A stretch of DNA of 64,000 bases from Candidatus Pseudomonas phytovorans (lineage in GTDB: Bacteria > Pseudomonadota > Gammaproteobacteria > Pseudomonadales > Pseudomonadaceae), in assembly GCA_029202525.1 (NCBI GenBank), contig CP119325.1, positions 2,082,001 to 2,146,000 on the forward strand, written 5' to 3'. The notes beneath the pieces were generated by a model. It was not told the DNA's origin. It ran no database searches and saw only the letters and a program-made list of their open reading frames with translations. Both the position numbers and the translations under genes were made by a program. Shown in pieces: positions 24,026-32,409 of this stretch (its first letter is position 1; each line of letters begins with the position of its first letter).

Positions 24026-24337
24026 TTACAGCCGGATCTTGCCCAGCAAGATATCTCGGAACATCACGAAATCCCCGGCCAGGCTGTACAGCGGATAAGT
24101 AAATGTCGCCGGCCGGTTCTTTTCAAAAAAGAAATGCCCGACCCAGGCAAAGCCGTAGCCGAACAGGGGCACGGCCAGCAAAAGCAACCATTTGCCACTG
24201 CCAATGGTGTAGGCCAGCAGTGCGATCACCAGGCTGGTGCCGACAAAGTGCAGCCGGCGGCAGGTGGGGTTGCTGTGCTCCCCCAGGTAATAGGGATAGA
24301 ACTCGGCAAAACTGCGATACTGCGCTGTGCGGTTCAT
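24026..24337 (-). CDS. Mpo1-like (DUF962) membrane protein
   Basis: 103 residues with three or four membrane helices. The opening FAEFYPYYLGEHSNPTCRRLHFVGTSL and the later GYGFAWVGHFFFEKNRPATFTYPLYSLAGDF carry the conserved His residues of the DUF962/Mpo1 family; yeast Mpo1 is an iron-dependent dioxygenase acting on 2-hydroxy fatty acids. The bacterial role is not established. It ends 30 bases from the convergent phosphoesterase stop. Confidence 0.8.
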   Translation of the reverse strand: MNRTAQYRSFAEFYPYYLGEHSNPTCRRLHFVGTSLVIALLAYTIGSGKWLLLLAVPLFGYGFAWVGHFFFEKNRPATFTYPLYSLAGDFVMFRDILLGKIRL

Positions 24338-24491
24338 GGCAGTGCTCCGGGATTAATACTTCTGGACAAGATGCACGGCGTGGAGCCTGATTCGAGTCTA
24401 GAGTGACTGACGGGGCCTACCAGTGACAATAGGCGCCAAATGAGTATCCTTGGGGTTCACCGCAGGAGCGGTCGGTAAAAAGAAGCCTGTC

Positions 24492-25553
24492 ATGAGCGAA
24501 AGAACCACGTCAGCCAGCTGGGCATCAGGGATTGTGAAGGCGCTCGAACTGGAAGGGCTGGACTGCCCGTCCATGTTCAGGCAGCTGGGGCTGGACTTTG
24601 CTGCCCTCGACGACCCCGATGCACGCTTCCCCCAGGATTCCATGACTCGGCTCTGGCAGCTGGCGGTGGAGCTGTCGGGCAACGAAGCCATCGGCCTGAA
24701 CATGGCGCGCGTGGTACGCCCGGCGTCGTTCCATGTGGTGGGCTACGCGTTGATGTCCAGCCGCACCCTGGCCGAGGGCTTCCAGCGCCTGGTGCGTTAC
24801 CAGCGCATCATCGCCGAAAGCTCCGACCTCAGTTTCGTCCTCGGCGCCGAGGGCTACTCGCTGATCCTGACAGTGCATGGCGACCATCTGCCGCCGACCC
24901 GGCACAGTGCCGAAGCATCGCTGGCCTGTGCGCTTGCGCTGTGCAAATGGCTCAGCGGGCGCCCGGTGCAGCCGCGCCGGGTGCTGGTGCAGGGGCCGCA
25001 GCCAAGGAATGTCGAGCCGTACAAGGTGGCGTTCCATTCACCGCTGGTGTTTGGCGCGCCGCATGATGCGCTGGTGTTCGAGCGGGCCGACATGGAGGCG
25101 CCGTTGCCGACGGCCAACGAGGCCATGGCGGTGCTCCACGACCGCTTTGCCGGGGACTACCTGGCACGCTTTTCCGAAAGCCGGGTTACCCACCGCGTGC
25201 GCCAGGTGTTGTGCCGCATCCTGCCGCAGGGTGAGCCCAAGCGCGAAACCCTGGCCCAGGCCCTGCACCTGTCGCAGCGCACCTTGCAGCGGCGGCTGCA
25301 AGAGGAGGGCACCAGTTTCCAGACCCTGCTCGATGACACCCGTCGCGAGCTGGCCGAGCAGTACCTGGCCCAGCCGGGCATGACATTGCTGGAAACGGCC
25401 TACCTGTTGGGCTTTGCCGACCCCAGCAATTTCTACCGGGCCTTCCGCCGCTGGTTCGATGTCACCCCAAGCGAGTATCGCGCCCGCCTGGGTGCGGACG
25501 CCGAAGAGGTCAGTGACGCCAGAACGCCGGCATACACAGCACCAGCACCGTAA
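24492..25553 (+). CDS. AraC-family regulator with arabinose-binding-like N-domain (OruR-like)
   Basis: 353 residues. The N-terminal ~190 residues (QLGLDFAALDDPDARFP, then FHVVGYALMSSRTLAEGFQRLVRYQRII) fit the PF12625 domain found in OruR/GbdR-like regulators; the C-terminal AraC domain (about 240-340) contains LAQALHLSQRTLQRRLQEEG and LLETAYLLGFADPSNFYRAFRRW. The ATG at 24492 is a natural start. Its last 44 bases overlap the 3' end of the convergent trkH-like gene. The target is not evident from the neighbours. Confidence 0.8.
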   Translation: MSERTTSASWASGIVKALELEGLDCPSMFRQLGLDFAALDDPDARFPQDSMTRLWQLAVELSGNEAIGLNMARVVRPASFHVVGYALMSSRTLAEGFQRLVRYQRIIAESSDLSFVLGAEGYSLILTVHGDHLPPTRHSAEASLACALALCKWLSGRPVQPRRVLVQGPQPRNVEPYKVAFHSPLVFGAPHDALVFERADMEAPLPTANEAMAVLHDRFAGDYLARFSESRVTHRVRQVLCRILPQGEPKRETLAQALHLSQRTLQRRLQEEGTSFQTLLDDTRRELAEQYLAQPGMTLLETAYLLGFADPSNFYRAFRRWFDVTPSEYRARLGADAEEVSDARTPAYTAPAP

Positions 25554-26964
25554 TGATTTCCAGGCGGCCAAGCAGCATGCCGGCAGCGAGGATCCACTTG
25601 GCCGCGTCCGGTAGCGTGGCATAGTTGCCTGACGGGCCGATCACTTCACCCAGGCCCGGCCCCACACCCGAAACCGTGCCGGCAGCACCGGTCAATGCGG
25701 TCATCCAGTCCACGCCCAGCAACGACAGCAGCAGGGCCATGACGCAGATCGTGATGGCGAAGAAGAACGAGAACGTCAGGATCGAACGCACGATGTCTTC
25801 ATCGAGGCGGTGGCCGTTGTATTTCTGTTTGATCACCGCACGCGGGTGGATCAACTGGTTAAGGCTCGCCTTGAGCAGGATATAGGCAACCTGGAAGCGG
25901 AAAATCTTGATACCGCCCGCAGTCGAACCGGAGCAGCCGCCCACGAAGCCCAGGTAGAAGAACAGCATCAGCGAGAAGTTGCCCCACAGGCTGTAGTCGC
26001 CCAGCGCGAAGCCGGTGGTGGTGACCACCGAGGTCACGTTCAACGCCACGTGGCGCAGGGCGTCGAGCCAGTGCAGGTCGGTGCTGTACCAGTACCAGGT
26101 GCCCAGCACCAGCCAGGTAACCACCAGCATGCCCAGCAAACCCTGCACCTGCTGGTCGCGGATCAGTGCCTTGCGGTTGCCGCGCAGGGTCGCGACGTAA
26201 AGGGTGAACGGCAGGCTGCCCAGAATCATCACCACCACCGCCACCCAGTGCACGGCCGGGATATCCCATTTCGCCAGCGACTGGTCGGAGGTGGAAAAAC
26301 CGCCGGTGGAGATCGCCGACATGGCGTGGTTGATCGCATCAAACGGGCTCATGCCCGCCCACCAGAAGGCCAGCGAGCCGAGGATCGAGAAGCCGACGTA
26401 CACCCCCACGATCGACTTGGCAACCATGTGCGAGCGCGGCATGACCTTCTCCGAACGGTCGGACGATTCGGTCTGGAACAGGCGCATGCCACCGATGCGC
26501 AGCAATGGCAGGATCGCCACCGCCATGGCGATGAAGCCGATGCCGCCGAGCCAGTGCAGCATTGAGCGCCACATGAGGATGCCCGGCGACATGCTGTCGA
26601 GCCCGCTGAGCACGGTGGCACCGGTGGCGGTGATGCCCGACATGCTTTCAAAGAAGGCGTCGGTATAGCTGATGTGCTGGGTCAGCAGGAACGGCAGGGC
26701 AGCAAACACACACACCACCAGCCAGCTGCTGACCGTCAGCAGGTACATGTCCCGCGGGCGCAGGTGCACATGTTCGGGGCGCCCCGGTATTACCAGGGCC
26801 AGGCCGGCAATGAAGGTGATCATGCTGGACCAGAGGAACGACGGCATGTCACCGGTGCGCTCGAAGATCACCAGGGTTGCCATGGGCACGGCCATGCCCA
26901 CGGCGAGAGTGATCAGGAAGATGCCGATGATGAAACCAATGATCCTTAAGGTCGGCAACGCCAT
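25510..26964 (-). CDS. trkH: TrkH-family potassium uptake protein
   Basis: 484 residues. The four pore repeats are recognisable by their selectivity-filter turns: SGITATGATVL, SAISTGGFST, SVVTTTGFALGD and GTVSGVGPGLGEV. With cytoplasmic TrkA (not in this window) it forms the Trk K+ uptake system in the inner membrane. The gene stands alone. Its 3' end overlaps the AraC gene by 44 bases, so full-length transcripts would be complementary there. The start at 26964 is an ATG. Confidence 0.92.
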   Translation of the reverse strand: MALPTLRIIGFIIGIFLITLAVGMAVPMATLVIFERTGDMPSFLWSSMITFIAGLALVIPGRPEHVHLRPRDMYLLTVSSWLVVCVFAALPFLLTQHISYTDAFFESMSGITATGATVLSGLDSMSPGILMWRSMLHWLGGIGFIAMAVAILPLLRIGGMRLFQTESSDRSEKVMPRSHMVAKSIVGVYVGFSILGSLAFWWAGMSPFDAINHAMSAISTGGFSTSDQSLAKWDIPAVHWVAVVVMILGSLPFTLYVATLRGNRKALIRDQQVQGLLGMLVVTWLVLGTWYWYSTDLHWLDALRHVALNVTSVVTTTGFALGDYSLWGNFSLMLFFYLGFVGGCSGSTAGGIKIFRFQVAYILLKASLNQLIHPRAVIKQKYNGHRLDEDIVRSILTFSFFFAITICVMALLLSLLGVDWMTALTGAAGTVSGVGPGLGEVIGPSGNYATLPDAAKWILAAGMLLGRLEIITVLVLCMPAFWRH

Positions 26965-27066
26965 GTGATCTGCTCTGACTCGAAACGGAAGGGCGCCATT
27001 CTACCTATGGGTCTGGTGATGTAAACGCTAGAATGGCCGCACATTCAACTGCCAGGAGGGTAGCCG

Positions 27067-27624
27067 ATGGAGGCTCTCGACGCATTGCTCAACCGTGTTT
27101 CCGTGCCACGCCTGACCGACCCGGCACCCAATGCCGCCCAGCGCGAGGTGCTGTTTCAGGCTGCCTTGCGCGCCCCGGATCATGGCCAGCTGCGGCCATG
27201 GCGCTTTCTGACCATCGAAGGCCAGGGCCGTGAGCAGTTGGGCGAGCTGTTCGCTGAAGCTGTGCAGAACAAGGGCGATGCCAGCCAGGCCGCGCTGGAC
27301 AAAGCCCGCGCCATGCCGCTGCGGGCACCGTTGCTGATTGTGGTAATCGCCAGGCTGCAGGAGCACTTCAAGGTGCCCAAGTCCGAGCAGCGGCTGGCAG
27401 CGGGCTGTGCGGCACACGGCATTCTGATTGCCGCGCATGCGCAGGGTATCGGCGCGGTCTGGCGTACCGGTGACATGGCGTTCGATGCCCATGTGCACAA
27501 GGGCTTGGGGTTGGCTGAGAGCGAAGAGCTGATTGGCTACCTGTATGTCGGTACGCCGCAGAACGAGCCGCGTACTGCGCCGATTCTGGACACCGCTGAT
27601 TTCGTCAGTGGTTGGGGCGAGTAA
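27067..27624 (+). CDS. Nitroreductase-family flavoprotein (YdjA-like)
   Basis: 185 residues. RVSVPRLTDPAPNAAQREVLFQAALRAPDHGQLRPWRF at the N-terminus and the helical GCAAHGILIAAHAQGIGAVWRTG segment define the small YdjA branch of FMN-dependent nitroreductases. These are NAD(P)H-using homodimers of unclear natural substrate. A strong AGGAGG SD precedes the ATG. A single-gene unit ending at a REP pair. Confidence 0.85.
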   Translation: MEALDALLNRVSVPRLTDPAPNAAQREVLFQAALRAPDHGQLRPWRFLTIEGQGREQLGELFAEAVQNKGDASQAALDKARAMPLRAPLLIVVIARLQEHFKVPKSEQRLAAGCAAHGILIAAHAQGIGAVWRTGDMAFDAHVHKGLGLAESEELIGYLYVGTPQNEPRTAPILDTADFVSGWGE

Positions 27625-27658
27625 CGCAGCCTTGGGCTGATTGTTGTATCAAGGCCAC

Positions 27659-27755
27659 TGGCCTCTTCGCGGGCACGCCCGCTCCCACAGGTGCGGTGCA
27701 AGTCTCAGGCGTCGCACAGTACCTGTGGGAGCGGGCGCGCCCGCGAAGAGGCCGG
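27659..27755. repeat. REP pair (REPIN)
   Basis: Inverted REP copies: CTCTTCGCGGGC-AC-GCCCGCTCCCACAGG at the left and the complementary CCTGTGGGAGCGGGC...GCGAAGAGGCCGG at the right, with a ~35-bp spacer. It separates the nitroreductase and the convergent sensor kinase. Confidence 0.85.
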
Positions 27756-27771
27756 AAGCCATCACATCAGA

Positions 27772-29106
27772 TCAACTGCCAGCCGCCTCAGCCAAGGGCA
27801 ACTCCAGCCTGGCGACAAACCCACCCTGTGGATGGTTGTCCAGAATCAGACTCCCGCCATGGCGCTCCGCTGCCTTGCGCGCAATCGCCAGCCCCAGCCC
27901 ATGCCCCGGCGCTTCCTGCCCCGGCGCACGGAAGAATGGTTCACCCAACTGCGCCAAATGCTCCGGCGCTGCCCCCGGCCCATGGTCTCGCACGCTGATC
28001 ACGATCCGCTCCTGCTCACGCACGGCGCTGACTTCGACCGGCTGCCCCATCGGATTGAAGCGCAGGGCGTTGCGCAGCAGGTTGTCCACGGCACGCTCGA
28101 TCAGCGTTGGCCAGCCTTGCAGGGTCAGCCCCGGTTGCGCCTCCAGGCGCACGTCCTGGTCCGGTGCGCTGAGCAGGGCGTCTTTGCGCACGCTGCCGAG
28201 CAGGGCGTTGAGGTCGACCGGCTCGGCATGCGCCTGCTCGGCATCGACCCGGGCCAAGGCAAGAATTTCACTGATCAGGTCTTCCAGGCGGTCGCACTCA
28301 CGGGTCAGGCGCGGCCACAGGGTCTCACGCTGTTCGGGCCCGGCGCGCTCGGCCAAAGCCAGGGCGATGCGCAGCCTGGCCAGCGGCGAGCGCAGTTCAT
28401 GGGACACATCGCGCAGCAACTGGCGCTGGCTGCCAATGGTGCTCTGCAGGCGCGCGCCCATCTTGTTGAAGTCCTTGGCCAGCACGCCAAACTCATCACG
28501 TCGGGCTGCCAGTTGCGCCAGGCTGTTCTGCTGGTAGGTGGTCTGGCCCAGGTCGTGCACCGCGCTGCGCAGGCGGCTGAGCGGGCGGGTAATGGACAGG
28601 GTGACCAGCAGGCTGAACAGGGTCAGTACCACCAGGGCAATCCCCAGCGCACTGAGCGGCCACATCAGGCTTTCGCGGTGCCAGGCGTCCAGTGCAGGGT
28701 GGGGAATGCGGTAAATCAGCAGGTAGGTTTCGCCGGACTCGGGGCTGGTGTATTCCTCGGTCAGCCGACGCCATGGCAGGCGCCGCTCGTCATTGTGCTG
28801 GCGTGCTTCGAAAGCTGCCGCACGGCGCGGGAAGGTACCGGGCACGACGGCCTCGCCACTGTCGTCGAGTACCTGCACGTCGATCTTGTAACGATCTTTG
28901 CGCCGCTCCAGAAAGTGCTGTGCCGAATCCAGGCCTTCCTGCTCGTAATGCTTGGCCCATTTGCTGGCCAGGGTATTCAGGCCCGGATGGCGGCTAAGGA
29001 TCCAGGCGTCCTGGTTGAGCATGTGCCCCAGCAGGATCGACAGGCCTGCGACCAGGGTAATGGCCAGCCAGAAACTGGCCAGGATGCGCCAGAACAGTGA
29101 ACGCAA
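27772..29106 (-). CDS. cpxA: CpxA-like sensor histidine kinase
   Basis: 444 residues from the TTG at 29106. Two membrane helices (about 8-28 and 150-172) flank a periplasmic sensor of ~120 residues; then HAMP, a HisKA box (RDVSHELRSPLARLR, H236) and a HATPase domain (NLLRNALRF, DHGPGA, GHGLGLAIARKAAERHGG). It phosphorylates the CpxR-like regulator encoded upstream in response to envelope stress. I prefer the TTG start, because AGGAGG lies 5 bases before it, whereas the GTG at 29112 overlaps that SD. Confidence 0.85.
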   Translation of the reverse strand: MRSLFWRILASFWLAITLVAGLSILLGHMLNQDAWILSRHPGLNTLASKWAKHYEQEGLDSAQHFLERRKDRYKIDVQVLDDSGEAVVPGTFPRRAAAFEARQHNDERRLPWRRLTEEYTSPESGETYLLIYRIPHPALDAWHRESLMWPLSALGIALVVLTLFSLLVTLSITRPLSRLRSAVHDLGQTTYQQNSLAQLAARRDEFGVLAKDFNKMGARLQSTIGSQRQLLRDVSHELRSPLARLRIALALAERAGPEQRETLWPRLTRECDRLEDLISEILALARVDAEQAHAEPVDLNALLGSVRKDALLSAPDQDVRLEAQPGLTLQGWPTLIERAVDNLLRNALRFNPMGQPVEVSAVREQERIVISVRDHGPGAAPEHLAQLGEPFFRAPGQEAPGHGLGLAIARKAAERHGGSLILDNHPQGGFVARLELPLAEAAGS

Positions 29107-29172
29107 GTGCACCTCCTGTAAACGGTAAAAGCCCGGACCGCATTGTGGCGGGCCGGGCGTGGGGCGTACAGC

Positions 29173-29589
29173 TTACTGAGCCTTGGTGCCTTTTTCAGCT
29201 TTCCAGGCCTGGAACTCCTGCCACTCGGCTTGCTTGGCGGCGCGTTCCTTTTGCAGTTCGTCGAACTTCTTCTGCTGCTCAGGTTTGAGCAGGTTGCGCA
29301 CGGCGGTGTCGGTCTTGGCGCGGCTGGCTTGCAGTTCGTCCTTCATGGCTTTCTGGTCGGCGGCCGGCAGCTTGGCCAGGTAGCGCTCGTTGATGTCACG
29401 ACGCTGCTGCATCTGCTCGCCCATCAGCTTGCCGATCTGCTGGCGCTGGTCGCGGCTCAGGTCCAGTTGATGGAAAGGCGCATCACCGCGATGATGGGGG
29501 CCGTCGTGACGCGGGCCGCCTTCAGGCATGGCCATGGCCACGGTCGGCAGGGCGGCGGCGAACATCAGGGCGATTAGGGTCTTGCGCAT
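29173..29589 (-). CDS. Spy/CpxP-family periplasmic protein
   Basis: 138 residues. A signal peptide (about 1-20, ending AMA) precedes a helical body with Spy/CpxP LTxxQ-like repeats (LDLSRDQRQQIGKLMGEQMQQRRD and LLKPEQQKKFDELQKE) and a His-rich linker (GGPRHDGPHHRGD). Such proteins are periplasmic chaperones that dampen the Cpx sensor. It lies between cpxR and cpxA on the same strand; a tandem GTAAA box ~80 bases upstream suggests direct CpxR control. AGGAG SD before the ATG. Confidence 0.85.
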   Translation of the reverse strand: MRKTLIALMFAAALPTVAMAMPEGGPRHDGPHHRGDAPFHQLDLSRDQRQQIGKLMGEQMQQRRDINERYLAKLPAADQKAMKDELQASRAKTDTAVRNLLKPEQQKKFDELQKERAAKQAEWQEFQAWKAEKGTKAQ

Positions 29590-29669
29590 GGTGTCTCTCC
29601 TGTCAAAGGCCGGTGTTTACCGGATGAGCACAGTCTAGGGAGATCACCGTCAAGCGCAGTCAGTGGATG

Positions 29670-29685
29670 GTAAAGGCTCGGTAAA
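29670..29685. promoter_or_regulatory. CpxR-type box upstream of spy
   Basis: GTAAA-GGCTCG-GTAAA: two direct repeats spaced 6 bases, matching the CpxR consensus GTAAA-N(4-8)-GTAAA. It is between the cpxR stop and the spy start, ~81-96 bases before the spy ATG, and reads on the plus strand. Confidence 0.65.
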
Positions 29686-29690
29686 GATGT

Positions 29691-30368
29691 TCAGAGGCAG
29701 TAGTAATAGCCCCGGCTGCGCAGTGCCACGATGCGCGGTCGGCCATCGGCATGCGGGCCGATCTTCTTGCGCAGGTTGCTGACATGCATGTCCAGGCTGC
29801 GGTCGTACAGGGTCAGCTTGCGACCCAGGCCGATCTGCGCCAGTTCCTGTTTGTCCAGCGGCTCGCCGGGCTGGCGCAGCAGGGCTTCAAGGATGCGGCT
29901 CTCCGACAGTGTCAGGGTCATTTCGCGGCCATCGATGCTGGCGACCCCACGGGCAGGGCTGTAGACCAGATCGCCCAGCTCGACCTGGCTGGTGGTGGCG
30001 GTGGGGTGGCTGCGGCGCAATACCGCGCGCAGGCGGGCAGTGAGCTCACGCGGGTCGCAGGGTTTGGCCAGGTAATCGTCTGCGCCCAGCTCCAGGCCAA
30101 GGATGCGGTCCAGCGGCTCGCCGCGTGCAGACAGCATCAGCACTGGCAGCTCGGTATGCTCGCTGCGCAATTGCTTGAGCAGTTCCAGGCCGCTGCCGTC
30201 GGGCAGCATCACGTCCAGTACCACCGCTGCCGGGGCATGCTCGACCAAGGCCTGGCGTGCACTTTGGCCATCGTGGCACGCACGTACGGTGAACCCTTCC
30301 TGGGTCAGCCAGCTGCCGAGCAGCTCGCACAGTTCCTGGTCATCATCAATCAGTAACAGCTCGCTCAT
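29691..30368 (-). CDS. cpxR: CpxR-like response regulator (OmpR family)
   Basis: 225 residues. The receiver domain has the acidic pocket (LIDDD, residues 6-10), the phosphoacceptor D52 (VVLDVMLP) and K101-region AKPCDPREL; the C-terminal OmpR-type winged helix follows (LTLSESRILEALLRQPGE, then SLDMHVSNLRKKIG). First gene of cpxR-spy-cpxA, the same order as PA3204-PA3206. A REP pair lies upstream, before the yciI gene. Confidence 0.88.
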   Translation of the reverse strand: MSELLLIDDDQELCELLGSWLTQEGFTVRACHDGQSARQALVEHAPAAVVLDVMLPDGSGLELLKQLRSEHTELPVLMLSARGEPLDRILGLELGADDYLAKPCDPRELTARLRAVLRRSHPTATTSQVELGDLVYSPARGVASIDGREMTLTLSESRILEALLRQPGEPLDKQELAQIGLGRKLTLYDRSLDMHVSNLRKKIGPHADGRPRIVALRSRGYYYCL

Positions 30369-30458
30369 GACTCACTCAATTCAATCATTGACGGCGGCTA
30401 TTCGGCCCGCCAGCGGCAAAGATACCGCAGACTGATGGCAACTGTGTAACTGCCAACA

Positions 30459-30566
30459 CCGAGTCGCCTTCTTCGCGGGCTTGCCCGCTCCCACAGGGAC
30501 CGCACAGAATCCGAGGCTTGTGGGTTACCTGTGGGAGCGGGCAAGCCCGCGAAGAAGGCGACTCGG
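30459..30566. repeat. REP pair (REPIN)
   Basis: The outermost ends pair perfectly (CCGAGTCGCCTTCTTCGCGGG and its complement). The cores are GCGGGCTTGCCCGC and GCGGGCAAGCCCGC, with a ~35-bp spacer. It lies between cpxR and yciI. Confidence 0.85.
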
Positions 30567-30573
30567 TCTCAGC

Positions 30574-30873
30574 TCAAGGCAGCACTTGCTTGAACGGCTT
30601 GACCACAACCTTGTCGTACACGCCCGCAGCAATGTAAGGATCGGCATCAGCCCAAGCCTGGGCTGCAGCCAACGATTCGAACTCGGCAACGATCAGGCTG
30701 CCGCTGAAACCTGCGTCACCCGGGTCGTTGCTGTCGATGGCCGGGTGTGGGCCGGCTAGCACCACGCGGCCTTCGGCCTTGAGTTGCTGCAGGCGTTCGA
30801 TGTGCGCCGGGCGGGCAGCCAGGCGCTTTTCCAGGGAGTTTGCGACGTCGCTGGCGATGATGGCGTAGAGCAT
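30574..30873 (-). CDS. yciI: YciI-like protein
   Basis: 99 residues, ferredoxin-like fold. MLYAIIASDVANSLEKRLAARPAHIERLQQLKAEGRVVLAGP, ending in the conserved DSNDPGDAGFSGSLIVAEFESLAAAQAWADADPY, matches YciI. A conserved His (AHIERL) and Asp are the proposed active-site pair, but no reaction is known. One base after the yciB stop, hence the same transcript. Confidence 0.9.
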   Translation of the reverse strand: MLYAIIASDVANSLEKRLAARPAHIERLQQLKAEGRVVLAGPHPAIDSNDPGDAGFSGSLIVAEFESLAAAQAWADADPYIAAGVYDKVVVKPFKQVLP

Positions 30874-30874
30874 G

Positions 30875-31468
30875 TCAATCCTTGGGTTTGGTAGTAGAAG
30901 GGTCGTCGTGCAGGTGGCGCGACAGGTACACGCCTTGCGCCACCAGGAAGATCACGGTCATGCCCAGGCTGCCGAACACCTTGAAGTCGACCCAGAAGTC
31001 CTGGAAGGTGAAGGCAACGAACAGGTTGGCCGCGCCGCAGAACAGGAAGAAGGCGATCCAGGCAACGTTCAGGCGGGCCCAGACGGCATCGGGCAGGCTC
31101 AGGGCGTGGCCCATGATGCGCTTGATCAGCACCCGGTCACCGATGAAGTGGCTGCCGGCAAAGCCCAGGGCGAACAACCAGTTCACTACCGGTGCTTTCC
31201 ACTTGAGGAACGTTTCGCTGTGGAACGTCAGGGTCAGGCCGCCGAACACCAGGCAGGCCACCAGCGTCAGCCACTGGCCCTTTTCCAGCCTGCGCTGGCG
31301 CAGGAACAGCGCCCCGTACACCACCAGCGAGCTGATGATCAGCATGGCCGTGGCACTGTAGATGCCGCCGAATTCGAAGCTGTGGCCGGCGACTTCCATA
31401 GGGCGCGGGTCCAGCTTGTAGACGATGAAGAAAAGCAGCAGCGGGATGAAATCGATGAATTGTTTCAC
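30875..31468 (-). CDS. yciB: YciB (intracellular septation protein A)
   Basis: 197 residues with five to six membrane helices: MKQFIDFIPLLLFFIVYKL at the N-terminus and GDRVLIKRIMGHALSLPDAVWARLNVAWIAFF in the middle are signature stretches. YciB is an inner-membrane protein that interacts with cell-division and elongation proteins. I use the GTG at 31468, which aligns with the usual MKQFIDF start; the frame is open 23 codons further upstream, into the divergent promoter. Confidence 0.88.
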   Translation of the reverse strand: MKQFIDFIPLLLFFIVYKLDPRPMEVAGHSFEFGGIYSATAMLIISSLVVYGALFLRQRRLEKGQWLTLVACLVFGGLTLTFHSETFLKWKAPVVNWLFALGFAGSHFIGDRVLIKRIMGHALSLPDAVWARLNVAWIAFFLFCGAANLFVAFTFQDFWVDFKVFGSLGMTVIFLVAQGVYLSRHLHDDPSTTKPKD

Positions 31469-31535
31469 AATGGCAGCCAGAATCGGGATGTGACGGCATA
31501 ATAACAAACATCGAATCCAGCGAAAGCGCTCCTCC

Positions 31536-32396
31536 ATGAATGTTGATCTGCACTGTCACAGCACGGCGTCCGACGGCGCCCTGTCGCCCTCGGTACTGGT
31601 TGCCCGGGCCCATGAGCACGGGGTGCAAACGCTGGCACTGACCGACCATGACACCCTCGAGGGCCTGCCCGAAGCGCGCCAGGCCTGCATCGAGCGGGGC
31701 ATGCGCTGGGTCAGCGGGGTGGAATTGTCGTGCACCTGGGGTGGCGCGACCATCCATGTGCTGGGTTATGACTTCCCGCTGGACGCTCCGCCTTTGCTGG
31801 CGGCGATCGAAGCGCTGCACCATGGTCGCTGGCTACGCGCCGAAGAAATCGACAAACGGCTGGCAGCCAAGGGCATGTCCGGCACGCTCGAGGGCGCCCG
31901 CGCCGTGCAGCGCGAGCTGGGCGACAGCGGCAACGCCCCGGCGCGTCCGCATTTTGCCGAATACCTGGTACGTGCCGGGCACGTCAAGGACCGTGGCGAG
32001 GCGTTTCGCAAGTGGCTCGGTGCCGGCAAACTGGGCGACGTCAAGCAGCACTGGCCGACCCTCGACGAAACTGTCGCCACCCTGCGCCAGTCCAAAGCAT
32101 GGGTGAGCCTGGCGCACCCCATGCACTACGACCTGACCCGCAGCAAGCGCAGAAGGCTGATTGCCGACTATATTCAGGCAGGCGGGCAGGCACTTGAGGT
32201 GGTCAACGGGATGATGCCGGCCGAGCAGGTGGGCACGATGTCCATCCTCACCCGTGAGTTCGGCCTGCTGGCAAGCGCTGGCAGTGACTTCCACGGCCCC
32301 GGCACCTGGGGAGAGATCGGTGCCTACCGGCCTTTGCCCGAGGACCTGCCACCTCTGTGGCGTCGATTCAGCCATGAACAGCCTTTGGCGCTATGA
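31536..32396 (+). CDS. PHP-domain phosphatase (RNase AM / YciV-like)
   Basis: 286 residues. PHP metal motifs: DLHCHSTASDG (4-14), ALTDHDTLEG, SGVELS and a late SAGSDFHGPG. E. coli YciV (RNase AM/Rnm) removes 5' nucleotides from small RNAs and pAp-type substrates. It is divergent from yciB and lies upstream of yciO, the same grouping as yciV-yciO in enterics. The final codons overlap the region before the yciO start, so the two are probably co-transcribed. Confidence 0.85.
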   Translation: MNVDLHCHSTASDGALSPSVLVARAHEHGVQTLALTDHDTLEGLPEARQACIERGMRWVSGVELSCTWGGATIHVLGYDFPLDAPPLLAAIEALHHGRWLRAEEIDKRLAAKGMSGTLEGARAVQRELGDSGNAPARPHFAEYLVRAGHVKDRGEAFRKWLGAGKLGDVKQHWPTLDETVATLRQSKAWVSLAHPMHYDLTRSKRRRLIADYIQAGGQALEVVNGMMPAEQVGTMSILTREFGLLASAGSDFHGPGTWGEIGAYRPLPEDLPPLWRRFSHEQPLAL

Positions 32397-32409
32397 ACAG
32401 GACGACTAC

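Noticed and set aside
27667..27745. REP pairs as tRNA-like or riboswitch structures
   Set aside because: They form simple paired hairpins without cloverleaf spacing and recur unchanged beside unrelated genes.
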